Shown here in pieces: positions 50,613 through 61,543 of a DNA stretch of 64,000 nucleotides (position 1 is its first letter; every line of letters begins with the position of its first letter). Both the position numbers and the translations under genes were made by a program. This DNA is from Climacium dendroides. Its lineage: Eukaryota; Streptophyta; Bryopsida; Hypnales; Climaciaceae. The notes under the pieces were generated by a model. It saw only the letters and a program-made list of their open reading frames with translations. It was not told the origin of the DNA and searched no databases. The stretch covers positions 22,134,001 to 22,198,000 of the forward strand of contig OX467082.1 of assembly GCA_950106755.1 (NCBI GenBank), read 5' to 3'.

Positions 50613-52440
50613 TATAATTACAATCTTAAAAGAATCAGATTTTGAACAGAAATGCTGAGGTTCAAAATTTTAAATTAAGTATTGACTGATTGTAAGTGAG
50701 TAAATTGTAAAAAGTTATACTATTTTATGTGCAGTCAGCAACCAAAAATTCTGATTCGACTTAACATTTCATTAGAAACTGTGATTGGCAGTTTGCCACT
50801 GAAACGCTTGTCCTGCCGACTGTAGATCAGGTTTTCTTTATTGAGCGATTTTTTTTGTTAAAAAGCAATGAAATTTTTTTGGAAGGAATCTTTTCATGAG
50901 ATGTAATTCTTGCTTTTACAGTGGATGAAATTGCATAATACTATCAAATCTTGGGACGGTATCACTCTATTTTAGATGAATAAATAAAATTTCATCCATA
51001 TCTTGTACACAAAATAGTGAAATTAGGGTTGCGTTACTTCAAGAAAGTTACTGTAGAAGCCATCCAAGTCAACAAATACTTCTAAAATTATTTCCATTTG
51101 TACACACAGAGGTTCATGAGTCCCAATTATAACAAAACATAATTTAGAAGTAGTGCAGTCTTGTACAATAAGTGAAAATATTTATATCGTGTCAAATGTC
51201 AAGAAATTAATGCGGGCAACTTAATTTCACTATTTTGTGTAGGTTTCATCCATTTCCATGCATGTAAATAGCTCACTCACTACAGTAAAGATCTCTTTCT
51301 GTTCTGCCTGTAATAAATGAAAAAAAAGCAAACCCTGTTGCAGATGCCACTACCTTTCAGGAAAGGAAGGAGTTTCCAGAATAGAAGGAGAAATCCCAAA
51401 GTCACACACCAACGAAACACGTTTCACCACAAGTGACGAACTGACGATGCTAATCTCGATCTCCACGAACAGAAGAACAGGACCAAAGATTGAACTAAAG
51501 ATGGAAACCATCCAGCACCTGGAACCTGCCTTTCCGAGGCGATTCCAGGATCTCATGATTCTCATCGTCTCATCCCATCAGCAACTCAGGAAATGCGCAT
51601 CAAAATAGGCAAACCATGAGCAGTAGAACCCATGAAGCGATTAATGCGTTGAACTTTATAATTAGCCCTCCTCCACTTTCTCTTTACAGAGTCGAGCGTC
51701 AGCTGTTGCCAACCTGGGAGCGCAGTACGTGTGACGCACCCGGAGCCTCAATTACTAGTAGCCACATGAACCGGGTCATGAACCTAGCTCGGTCCCAAGT
51801 TGCCTAGCTCGAATCCAGCCATGCCACACCTCATAGATCACAATTCACTTCTTCTCAACTTGTCAAGACTCGCAAGTTACGAAATGCGTGTACGCATTCT
51901 CCGGTCTATCTAGTACTTCACAGATGTACGTACTGCTTCAAATTTAAAGTAACTGCAGGAGTTTCTGTACTGCCTGATGTTATTCAGACCTGCAGGAATT
52001 CGAATGAAGGTGTTGAAGGTGACCTTCATGGACCACTGTACGTGTTGCAGATCGATGTATACATGACATTGTAACTTAGTATTTAGATCCGGACTGGATG
52101 GGTCTAGTGAGTACGTGACTGCAGGGATGATCGATGTAGGGAGCGAGGATCACAGTGAGAGAGAATGTGTGTCTGTGGTAGTCGGCTCGCAATTTGAGGT
52201 TCAAAGTACTGTTGCCTTCGGGGGAAGTTTGTGCATGCCACTGTTTTTATTGTTTGCTGCTAGCTCTCCCCTGATTGTCCCGGTTTCTAGTGCAAATAAT
52301 CATCTAGGAAACTTCTGATACATAAGTCTCCCGGACAGGAGATCAGGAAGTGTCCCGTCAACTAGTGTATCTAGCTCTTTAGCTAGCTGTGCAAGTTGTA
52401 AATCAATCTGCGAGTTGCTGGATTGTTGGGGCTGGTGGCG
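50613..52440. other. Intergenic and upstream region of the GLOX gene
   Basis: AT-rich up to about 51300, then more balanced towards the gene. No supported gene. The part nearest 52441 is presumably promoter and 5' leader; no start site can be fixed. Confidence 0.5.
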
Positions 52441-55024
52441 ATGAGGTTGTGTATTAGGATGAGAGAATGCTGGTGCGCGGTGATGGTGGCGGTACTGCTA
52501 ACAGGACAACGGGTAGTTGCCGGGACGGTGGATTCATGGCAGCTCGTGATTGCGAACGCTGGCGTCTCAGCAATGTCCGCAACCCTCATGCACACAAACA
52601 GAGTCGTTTTCTACGACAGAACCAACTTCGGTGCCTCGAATCTCACTTACCCCGACGGCTACTGCCGCGACAACCCCAGCGACCTCCGCCTCAAGCACGA
52701 CTGCACCGCCCACTCCGCCGTCCTCGACCTCGCCACCAGCACCGTCTCCGCGCTCAAAATCTTCTCCGACCCGTGGTGCAGCTCCGGCGCGCAGAAAGCC
52801 GACGGATCCTTCCTCTCCACTGGCGGATGGAGCGACGGATCCCACGTCATCCGCACCATCGGACCCAAACCCACCGACGACTGGCACGAGTTTCCCGACG
52901 CCGCGAACGCGCTCGTGTCTAGTCGCTGGTACGCTTCGAATCACATTCTTCCGGATAATCGCGTCATCGTCGTCGGCGGGCGGCGCGCCTTCAGCTATGA
53001 GTTTGTCCCAAGAGCGGCCAAGGAAGGCGAGTACCAGTTCCAATTCCTGAAAGATACCAACACGCCAGGTTCCGAACACAACTTGTATCCGTTTATCTTC
53101 CTCAACACTGATGGCAATCTCTTCATCTTCGCTAACCAAGACTCGATCTTGTTTGACTACAAGCGTAACGTGGTTGTAAAGAAGTACCCCAAGATTGCAG
53201 ATGGGCCTCGAAACTACCCAGCGTCAGGATCCGCAGTGTTGTTACCGTTATCGGCTGCGGATGGATACAAAGCCGCGGAGGTTCTCATCTGCGGGGGATG
53301 CAATGTGGACGCGTTTCAGAATACTGGGAAGGGGATCTTCGACGTGGCGCTGCAGTCGTGTGGAAGGATGGTGATCACGGCGGCAACTCCCAAGTGGACC
53401 ATGACGAACATGCCTATGCCGAGAGTGATGGGGGATATGTTGTTGCTAGCGCACGGGGAGGTTTTGATTATTAACGGCGCCGGTAGAGGCTCAGCGGGGT
53501 GGAAAGATGCATTAGATCCAGTGTTGACACCTGTGACATATGACCCAGCCAAGAACCGATTTTTTACGTGGACTAATACGACGATCCCGAGGGTGTACCA
53601 CTCCACGGCGCTTGTGTTGCCGGACCAGAAGATCTTTGTGGCAGGGAGTAATACGAATACGGGATATGACTTTAAGATGGCGCCGCCGGTGTTCCCGACG
53701 GAGCTTCGGATTGAGAAATACTCGCCGTTTTATCTGAACAAGGCGTATGATATGCGGAGGCCGAAGATTATGGCGGCGCCAGTGGGCGTGAATTATAATC
53801 AGAGCTTCAAGGTGTCGTTCCAGGTCAGTGTTTCGATCTATGGCTCCCCAGTTCTTGAGCTTTGCGAGGGTGGCGAATGTATGTAAAGTCTCCATTCAGC
53901 ACACAGCAAGGGAGTGGCTCCATTCAACTTTGAGCCTTTGCTTGAAAATTTGTGTCAACTACACTTTTGCACGTTAATTTATTGTGTGTTAAGCTGAAAA
54001 TCAATTACACAAAACTGAACGTCAACAGAGTCAGAGTTTACAAACTTAACACAAGAAGAAGTTTCCCTGTACGGTCCACGGAGCATCTAATATTGTAGTG
54101 TGTGGTTAATTGAGCCTCTGCTGAGGAGATTTTCATTATACTGTTGATTTATAAATATCTACGCTTCAAATGATGGTGGTTTACAATAAACTTTTATCAA
54201 TTGGAATCTGGCTAAATAATCGCATTTTGATCCTCTTTACCACCAGAGAAATCCCCAAAGACCATAGACTCAATTCCATCTTGCAAGTATGCAATTTCAG
54301 AGTCTGAGCGCGTATGAAATAATGCCCGAAACTCCATACTCAAGTTGTGAAATTGCATCATGGAAATATATGGACTTTTCGGAATTCTTTGGTGAGAGAT
54401 TATCTCTACTTCCCGGATTGCATGCCATTCCTGGTTTACAGTGTTTCCGATGTATATGTTGAATGGGAAGACAGAGGATTCCTCGTAAAGTATCACTGTA
54501 ACAAGAATATAATTCTGATACAGTGGCTCACAATACATGGGCAAGCTTGCATTCTAGATGTTCTATGGTGAAAGTAGGCTTGATTGATTCATGGAAAGCA
54601 AAGGATCCCCTGCCTTGAAGTTCAAGAATGTGATCCGTGAATGTTATGAATTTGTCCACAACAGGACAATCGTCCAATTTGCATATTGGATTGTTCTCCT
54701 GTCCAATCTATCGACACTGAGCCTAATAAAGACTGAATGGCTGTGTAACTATGAATGCAGGTTGCGCAAGCGCCAGTGACGCCTTCTGTGCGTCTGTACG
54801 CGCCGCCATTCACGACGCACACGTTTTCCATGAACCAGCGCTTGCTGGTGCTCAAGATCGACACACCCGTGCTGGTGACGAACGCCACCCTGGGAAGCTT
54901 GTTGTATTCCGTAAATGCAGTAGCGCCCCCCAGCTCTGTCATTGCACCTGCAGGCTACTACTTGTGCTCAGTGGTGAACGCAGGCACGCCTGGCTCTGCC
55001 GTTTGGGTGAAGGTTGGAGCATAG
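52441..55024 (+). CDS. GLOX: Glyoxal oxidase-like copper-radical oxidase (GLOX), two exons
   Basis: Exons 52441-53823 and 54761-55024 join in phase 0 across a 937-base GT-AG intron, giving 548 residues. An N-terminal hydrophobic signal sequence (about residues 10-27, ending VVAG) predicts secretion to the wall. The Glyoxal_oxid_N beta-propeller follows, then the DUF1929-type C-terminal domain, which is mostly in exon 2. Candidate active-site residues seen: Cys113 in DPWCSSG and Tyr164 in SRWYAS, which form the Cys-Tyr cofactor in this family; the Tyr386-His387 pair in RVYHST; and His481 in TTHTFSMNQR. GLOX enzymes oxidise aldehydes with release of H2O2 and act in cell walls. Coding GC, notably at 52620-53000, is far above the flanks. 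ATG 52441 was chosen; ATG 52459 would also keep the signal peptide. No lesion seen. Confidence 0.93.
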
Positions 55025-55402
55025 TGGCACTGTATAATTATATGTTAAACGTCAATTTCGTAGCTTATTAATTAGTTTATGTTCCAATTCTTTCGGCAGG
55101 GGCAATGGATCCAATTCTTTATCAAGGTAGAATTCCTTGTGTAGTGTAGAATGACAGTCTGTGTTTTTCGCAAAAGCCTCATTCATTCGTAATAAGGTGG
55201 TGTAGGTGGAAATAGTCCATCTACAGATTTATGGGATTGTTAATGGGAAGACTATCAGATCACTTGAAGTCTTAGGTGAAAGAGATGAGTTTGTCTTTTA
55301 GATATTTGGGAAGGGCTATTTTAGGAAAAGGATGCTTCCCAGCGCTACTCAGGGATGTTATGTACTTTAGAAAATGTGAAAACTAGGAGTCTTTGGTGCT
55401 TG

Positions 55403-55572
55403 GATGGGAAATTTCGTTAAAATGGCAGTCATTTCGCCACTCTGGCACTGTTACAGTTAAGACCACGCAACGTGAAATCTATACTCGTCCTAGATGATTC
55501 AGATCTATACCTGTTCTAGGTGGAGTAGACCGCGCGGTTTGAAAATGGCGTATGAAATATCCCTATTTGGGT
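55403..55572. repeat. MITE, ATTTCATTAAAATGG family, copy 3, right end decayed
   Basis: The left end TGGGAAATTTCGTTAAAATG matches the family. The interior GTGAAATCTATACTCGTCCTAG and GTTTGAAAATGGCGTATGAAATA match copies 1 and 2. The right terminus has diverged (ATCCCTATTTGGG). Confidence 0.65.
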
Positions 55573-57674
55573 CTTCTGTGTCTTGAGCTTTAACCAGTGT
55601 AATTTAAAATGATTCGTACTCTTGCTCGGAGAGCACTTTCAATTGGGGGACGTTTATATGCCTTTTAGCTATTAGAGCATCCTCAATGACATTACAACGG
55701 CACATGCGTTTCTATGTTCTCCTTTTTTTCAAAGTGGTCTTCCCATCGCAGGTGCCTCGATGCAACGACAGTATTTGGAGCCCTATCCGGCTCTGCGACA
55801 ATGCAGTGGCGGGAGTTGCTTCACGTGAATTGCTTCACCACTGCTTCTCTGGCAAAGTTCTTCCCCTTTTAGACAAATCCGGCCGTCCCAATGCTTCCAT
55901 ACAGGGACAGCAACGAGGAACTCATAGTTTGTGCCTCGTGAATAGTTGCCAAATTGAATACAAAGATGTATGTACGTGCCCACAAGCTGTGTTTTAGGTG
56001 TTTCAAATCCGTCGGAATCAATAATATGACAGGGATATACAAACTGCATAGATGACGGTCAAAATGTAGAGTGACCGCATACACTATTTATCGTGTAGAT
56101 ATGGTTGGATACAGAGTTTTCATGATCTCCTAGTCTCGCTCTCAAAACTATAAACACCAACTCAGATCTGCTCATCTGCATCTCCCAACCAAGGACAACT
56201 GATTAAAAAGTTTTTATTTCTGGCGATTTGTCGCTGCTGTCAGACGACGTTAGCCTGTCTGAACTAATCCATCCATAAATGCGCCAGTGTGTATTTCAAA
56301 ATTGCTCCTTCCATGCCAAAATGATCTTCCCATTCTCTTTTATTTTTTCCCTGAAAGAAAATGCTCTTTTGGTTACACATTGTAATGTGGACTTTATCCA
56401 TTGATGCTTATGGTATGGTTATTTGAATGAAAACGTTTGTAACTTTGTACTCAGTTTCGTCAATCACTGTATGTATAGATGGTTTAGGAGTTGCAAAAGT
56501 AGGAGATCAAAATATTACATTGTTTGAAGTTGCAAAATTCTACGAACAAAAATAATATTCTGTACAGAACGTTTGTGCTAATTCATTATTACTCCAAAAT
56601 CGTACATTGAAAATGTAGAGGCCAAAACACAATTAGAAAGTAAAGTTGTATAAGACACAACACTTCAAAATTAACTGAAAATTCAATTCTTGCAAATCAA
56701 CAAAACAGGAAGAGCTAATGCAAAATTTGGAAGTTGAGTGTAAAAGATCCAGCTATTCCAGTCTCGAAGATAAAATGTCTTCTTGCCCACCTTTGTTCCA
56801 TTGGTGGATTGCGGTTGTCTTTATCTTGAAATTAATCCACCAAACTTCCTCTAAAGTCTCCTTGAAGAAGGACGATCAGTCAACCTTTGCTTCCAAAAAT
56901 GTAAGAAATTACATAACATTTTGCATTTTCAGAGCACTCTTAATACCGGTAATCCTTGGCACTGTTGCAATGAACGACCACTGTAAGTGATCAAAATATA
57001 GGTAATTACAAATTGAGCCGAATATTTTCAGCTCTCATCTTCCTGCAGAGTTGCCAAGGGTGTGAATATTCACCGGCAGCGTAAAACATGAATCATTAAA
57101 GATTCATAGCAAGGTATATCATAAATTTGACGCTCAAATCCCTACACAATTATAATTTTCACAATCAAGTCAGCGTCCAGAGAAAGGCTAACCTTGAAGA
57201 TGTGAAACGATTAGTCTCAGAATTTGTCTCAGGATTGAATGATATTTAAGGAAGCATTTGGCAGGGTGGGTAGGTTATCCTGCCCAAGCATCGAGTTTCT
57301 GTCAGCATGCTTCTCTGCTTCAGGGAGGTCATACAATCAGGAAGACCATCCTGAAGAGTGAGTGTGAGGTTAGGGTTTAGGGTTTAGACACCCCAAATCG
57401 CCATTCGTTCAGCTGGTGAACCTCCCCTTAATCAATATGTACCTAGAGTCGAAGAAGAAGCATTTTAGAACAGCGACCAATAAAACTTCGATGCAATATA
57501 CTCTTGCATATGGTAGTCAAATAACAAATTCTTTCGTGTGCTGGAATGCTACATCATTTGCCAACAAAAGCACATAAGGTATATATATTTTGACCAGCTT
57601 AACCATCAGAACTATGCTCAACAGAAGAAGTCTGGGACAGAAGAATGTTGGGTATACCGACCTTAAGACTCGAA
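55573..57674. other. Intergenic DNA, no gene seen
   Basis: No supported gene. Frames at 55686-56084 occur on both strands without a domain. The right part presumably includes the 3' untranslated region of the minus-strand gene ending at 57675. Confidence 0.5.
57370..57387. repeat. Short telomere-type repeat
   Basis: TTAGGGTTTAGGGTTTAG, about two and a half units of the plant telomere repeat TTTAGGG. It may be an interstitial remnant or a telo-box-like element. Confidence 0.6.
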
Positions 57675-59408
57675 TTATTGTGTTGAGATTATACGCCGTT
57701 CCATGTCCGGCATGATGGCAATAGCTTCCAGCAGCTCCACGCCCCTTTCATGATGGACATCATAATATTCACCCGCGTCTATGATCAGCGCAGCTTTTCT
57801 CCGCAGAAAGAAAGCTGTGGCTCCCAAGAGAAAGATGAGTCCCCAGCATGCAACTTCATAACACCAGAAGAGCGCGACAGAACACGAAGTTCCCAGTCTC
57901 AAAGTGAAGCAGCCCAAGATAACGGAAAGGAAAGCAAAAGTTGTCATGAAGGATAAATTGAGCGTTGAAAGACACCGCACACTACCTGAAAGTCCACAAA
58001 GAAAACAAATTATCACGTTATTTTCTTTATTGAGGTTGCCATGGCTCTTCTCTCTAAGAAAACATACACAATTGAGTTAACGATTGTAGATTCTTACAGT
58101 CAACACTGCATGAATATATGTTTAAGTTATGTAAATTCCTGGATTGATGAGTTTCACGCACCCCGCCTTGCTGCACAACGGTCGTTCTCCACAACCTTCA
58201 GGCAGCTATGCCTTTCCGGAGCTACGTAGACCACTGAGATCCCTGCAAGGCATGCAACAAATATGATGTAAGAAGTTGGTTCCATTGCTACCTCGCAGGC
58301 TACTCTTTGTTACATTTCAGCCCTGCAATCTACATTACATTCATGAGCAGGGTTGAGCTTGCACGCTTTCCACTGTAACAATTAAGACAAAAAGATCGCT
58401 GACTAAAGCAACGAAAGAACTAGGAATGTCAACATCCATGAGCCCCCAACACTTTGCAACTTTAGAACCATGGAACAGATTTGACCACTTTAAATCTGTG
58501 TCATATACTTAAAGAATACAACTTTAGAACCACAATGATTCAAATTTGCTTTCAAATGTTTAACTCAACATGTGAGTAGAAGTGAGTCAAAAGAAGGTAA
58601 ACGTCATTGAATCCCGATTCTCTCTTGCTACCCAAAGTATGAGGAGCTGATTTCAAGAATGGTCTCATGTTGCTCATACCTAAAATTGGTGAAAACCAAT
58701 TTTCTGCAACATTCATGAGTGCCACCAAAAAACACTTTTTCACTGGAGTAGGACACCCTTCTCTAATTACACCAAAACCACACGGTCTATCATCCCAATT
58801 ACTGCTAAGAATCAGATCATGTACGGAGATTATTTTTTACTTTGGTTCAGCAATTTTTTGTGCCATGTTTCGAATAAAATATTTTGAATAAGAGAAGGAA
58901 TCACCAAAACGTGTGCTATCTCCTGCAAAACAAATGACATTGTGGAACTCAAAATTCAAAGACAATTACAGACAGCTAACCCCAAACCCTAATTCATCAA
59001 ATGGCGACGTTCGTAGTAATGGAATGGCAACAAAGGCGCACCGGCGAAGAGGTAGATGGCAGAGAAGACGAAAACGATGGAGGACGGAAGAAACACGACG
59101 AGCCAGAACACATCCACCGCTTCTTCCTCGCTATACACGCGATGCCTACCCCCGACGCCCAGATGATACGACGGCAGACGCCTGGTCTGACAGAACGGAA
59201 AGGCGTTGCCACTCACGGCGAACACGACGTCCACCATGATCATCATGGAAGCCACCACGGCGGTCCACACCACCACCACCACGGCCATACACAGCGGCCT
59301 CTGCAACCTCGCCCACACGCGCTCCTCGTCTCGCAGCTCTTCGTAATCCTCACTCGACATGATGATGGACTCCTGTAGGGACGATGCTGCATCATCCCCG
59401 GGATCCAT
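57675..59408 (-). CDS. Four-helix membrane protein of unknown function, three exons
   Basis: Exons in sense order: 59408-59009, 58242-58162, 57985-57675 (263 residues). Phases agree and the last two borders are good GT-AG. The first donor (C|GTCGCC) is weak, so that border is the least certain. Residues 1-40 are acidic and cytosolic-looking. Helix 1 lies around CMAVVVVVWTAVV, helix 2 around VFWLVVFLPSSIVFVF. Exon 2 encodes a Cys-containing loop (RHSCLKVVENDRC). Exon 3 carries helix 3 (FMTTFAFLSVILG) and helix 4 (FWCYEVACWGLIFLLGATAF), then an RRKAALIIDAGEYY tail. The alternating helix and loop design and conserved-looking exon joints suggest a real land-plant family, but I cannot name it and infer no function. 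It is transcribed divergently from the Mia40 gene, with 560 bases between the two ATGs. Confidence 0.72.
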
Positions 59409-59409
59409 G

Positions 59410-59583
59410 ACGATTCAAGAATTCTCTCAGCAACTTCGTGCCGATTCTTTACACCCCCGCCATGACACAATTCTGTCAACACCAAAGTACCGATTCTTCA
59501 CACACCCGCCACCGTGCAATTCTCGAGACGACAACGTACCGATTCTTCAAACACGCGCCACCACAGAATTCTCTCAGCACACA
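59410..59583. repeat. 49-base tandem repeat in the leader of the membrane-protein gene
   Basis: CCGATTCTT recurs at 59441, 59490 and 59539, exactly 49 bases apart. Each is followed by ACAC(C/G)CGCCA-type sequence and AATTCT. A partial unit lies at 59410. It sits just upstream of the minus-strand ATG. Confidence 0.75.
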
Positions 59584-59792
59584 TGTCTCTCTCTCTGTAA
59601 AGATTCTTGCAGTACCGCCAAATCCACTTTCATCAACTAAAGGATGACACAAGCTCGCACAAACCCGCTAAGCTCTCAATTTTCATGACGCGGCCTCTAA
59701 CTAAACATCTTCCAACGATTCCCACTGCCAAAAATTCCCGCAAAATCGAACACTGGGCACGTTGATTAGTAGCCTTACCAACAATTTGACTG

Positions 59793-59807
59793 GAATTCGG
59801 CACGAGG
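59793..59807 (+). other. Exact match to a cDNA-library EcoRI adapter
   Basis: GAATTCGGCACGAGG is identical to the 5' adapter left on clones from widely used lambda ZAP-type cDNA libraries. It lies in the sense orientation 162 bases upstream of the Mia40 ATG. It may be a chance match or a trace of cDNA sequence in the assembly. Confidence 0.7.
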
Positions 59808-59819
59808 AGAGAAGAGACG

Positions 59820-60107
59820 ATGAAGTTCGTCAATGTCGACGAACGTAACCGGGTGAGACAGGGTATTCGTCGGTGTATCATATGTGTATCATCCGTGATA
59901 CACACATATAGAAACTGTGAAGAGGAGTCACTGAACAAGAAGGAAGAAAGGTTTGGAGGAGCGGCAAGATGGGCTTGTCGGTGGCCAGCGATGGCGACGA
60001 CGATTACAAAGAGGAGGGCGGCCCTGGGGCGCCTCCCAAATCTTTGGACAGTCTGGCTGCAGGTTTGTTTAGGGTTTATCAGATTGAGCGAGATTGCTGA
60101 GGAGTGA
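59820..60107 (+). other. Possible upstream reading frame overlapping the Mia40 start
   Basis: ATG 59820-59822 opens a 95-codon frame that passes over the Mia40 ATG at 59969 in a different frame and ends at 60107. If the leader is unspliced and this ATG is in the mRNA, it could lower Mia40 translation. No protein motif, so a peptide product is doubtful. Confidence 0.3.
59883..59904. other. Hairpin in the Mia40 leader
   Basis: TGTGTATCA, loop TCCG, TGATACACA: a perfect nine-pair stem about 65 bases upstream of the Mia40 ATG. Confidence 0.6.
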
Positions 60108-61543
60108 ATCTTTTGTGGTTTGGTGGATTTGTATCATTTTTTCTTTCGGTTGTGGAGACCTAATGTGGAAGGAACTTATGGAAGGATCAGTAGTAGGGAG
60201 AGTATGGATTTTGCTGCAATTAGGGCATGTGATGGGTGAATGTCTGGAGATCGACCCTGCTGTTAGGTTAGGGTTACACATGCAGTCTACCAAAATGTGC
60301 ATGAAATTGCGATGTCGTGAGATTTTGCTGGTGTTGGCGTCCAGTTTTTATGACAACTGCTTACACCATGCAGAAGTTAGGGTACTGACTGAGAATGCGT
60401 GGATGTGTCTTGCTCAACGCAGAGGCAACGATGGCGTCGGTGGAGGCTGATGGCTATACAGAGGTCTGTAGCTTAGCCTTCTCTCCAATACGTAAGTGCT
60501 GCCTATCAATTTTGGTCCATGACGGTGTGAAATTTGGGAGTTCAAGATCACGAGGCATTTTCACAGTGATGAGCTTTTTGATGGAATTTGCTGCTCGCGA
60601 CGTTTAACACTCTGGAGCCACCACGCCAGGCTGATATGTGCAATCTAACGTTGGTGTGTCTGTGGATGGGAACAGCTTTCGCGGGAAGAAAGGGCTCGAA
60701 AAGCGTTGGAATGTGACTGTGTGGCTGAACTGCGGGATGGCCCTTGTGGCTCACAATTCAGTGAAGCCTTTTATTGCTTTCTCACAAGTACAGCTGCAGA
60801 ACAGGTATGCCTTCAGAGCTCTAAACCCGAGTTTCTTCCTTTTTCTCTGCACACATGTAGGTCTGTATTGTAATGACTCTCATAGCTACAGACTGCCTAA
60901 TTGCAAATATCCGCATTTGCTTATATCCGTTTGGGGCCGACTTTAGAAAGTAAGAGCATTATATGCACTCTGTGTCTGCTCCTAGAATGTTGATGTTAGC
61001 AAGGCTGATTCTCCATGTAAAGCCAATTCTCCTAGCCTTAGCATAACTCCTAAGCGCTCCGACATACTCTGGAAGATGAACAGTGTGCTTCAGGTTATTG
61101 TTTCGCCCAAATATCTTCTCGTTCATCTAAAGCAAGTCTTGATGACTTGAGGTAATAACACAAAGATATACACAAAAATGTGTTGAAAATCCAAAAATGG
61201 AATCAGGCGCTAAATGGTTAAAATTAGACCTCTGGCAATCTTGTTTCTTTTGCACTCTCTATCTACTGTGTCAGTCTATGTGCTCTCTAACCTTCAAGCT
61301 TTTCCCAGGCCCTCTAACATTGCGTGGGTTGGGTTGAATCTGTCTGTGCAGGGCTCAGACTGCATAAAGCCGTTCATTGCAATGCAGACTTGTATGACTG
61401 CTAATCCTGCAGCTTTTGTCAAGTACAATAACGTAGACGGGAACAATACTAGCACTGCTACCGAAGGTGAAATCAAGTCACCGCAAGATCAACCGTCTGT
61501 GCCCTCGCCTCCAGCAGGATTTGTGAGGAATCCTATCTCGTAA
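59969..61543 (+). CDS. MIA40: Mia40 / CHCHD4-type intermembrane-space oxidoreductase, four exons, CDC active site
   Basis: Exons 59969-60062, 60423-60463, 60676-60804 and 61352-61543 have GT-AG borders and matching phases and give 151 residues, close to plant Mia40 length. Acidic N-terminus, then KSLDSLAAEA, then the CHCH core: GPCGSQFSEAFYCF (Cys69, Cys79) and SDCIKPFIAMQTC (Cys92, Cys102), a twin CX9C pair. The redox motif before it, CPC in the known family, reads Cys58-Asp59-Cys60 (60712-60720, TGT GAC TGT). The C-terminus is Pro/Ser-rich. Mia40 oxidises incoming small Cys proteins in the mitochondrial intermembrane space and is recharged by Erv1. It has no transmembrane anchor, as in plants. 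An AATAAA lies at 61613-61618. The second exon is only 41 bases but is needed to keep frame and fits the family alignment. Confidence 0.88.

Larger units (their letters stand above)
59409..59968. promoter_or_regulatory. Shared divergent promoter region
   Basis: This 560-base gap separates the start codons of the minus-strand membrane protein and the plus-strand Mia40 gene, so both promoters and leaders must lie here or overlap the neighbouring exons. It holds the 49-base repeat, an adapter-like sequence at 59793-59807, and a hairpin at 59883-59904. No TATA box is evident. Confidence 0.55.

Noticed and set aside
52567..53139. 190-codon minus-strand frame across the GLOX exon
   Set aside because: It is the mirror of a GC-rich coding exon; the plus strand encodes a full GLOX protein and the minus frame is low-complexity Val/Gly/Asp.
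60638..60804. Open frame through the Mia40 CX9C exon in another phase
   Set aside because: The phase that gives the Cys motifs and splices correctly to both neighbours is the Mia40 frame.
60987..61094. Exon-like segment (NVDVSKADSPCK) between Mia40 exons 3 and 4
   Set aside because: Joining exon 3 directly to exon 4 keeps the GSDC junction seen in the family; inserting this piece would split the CHCH fold.
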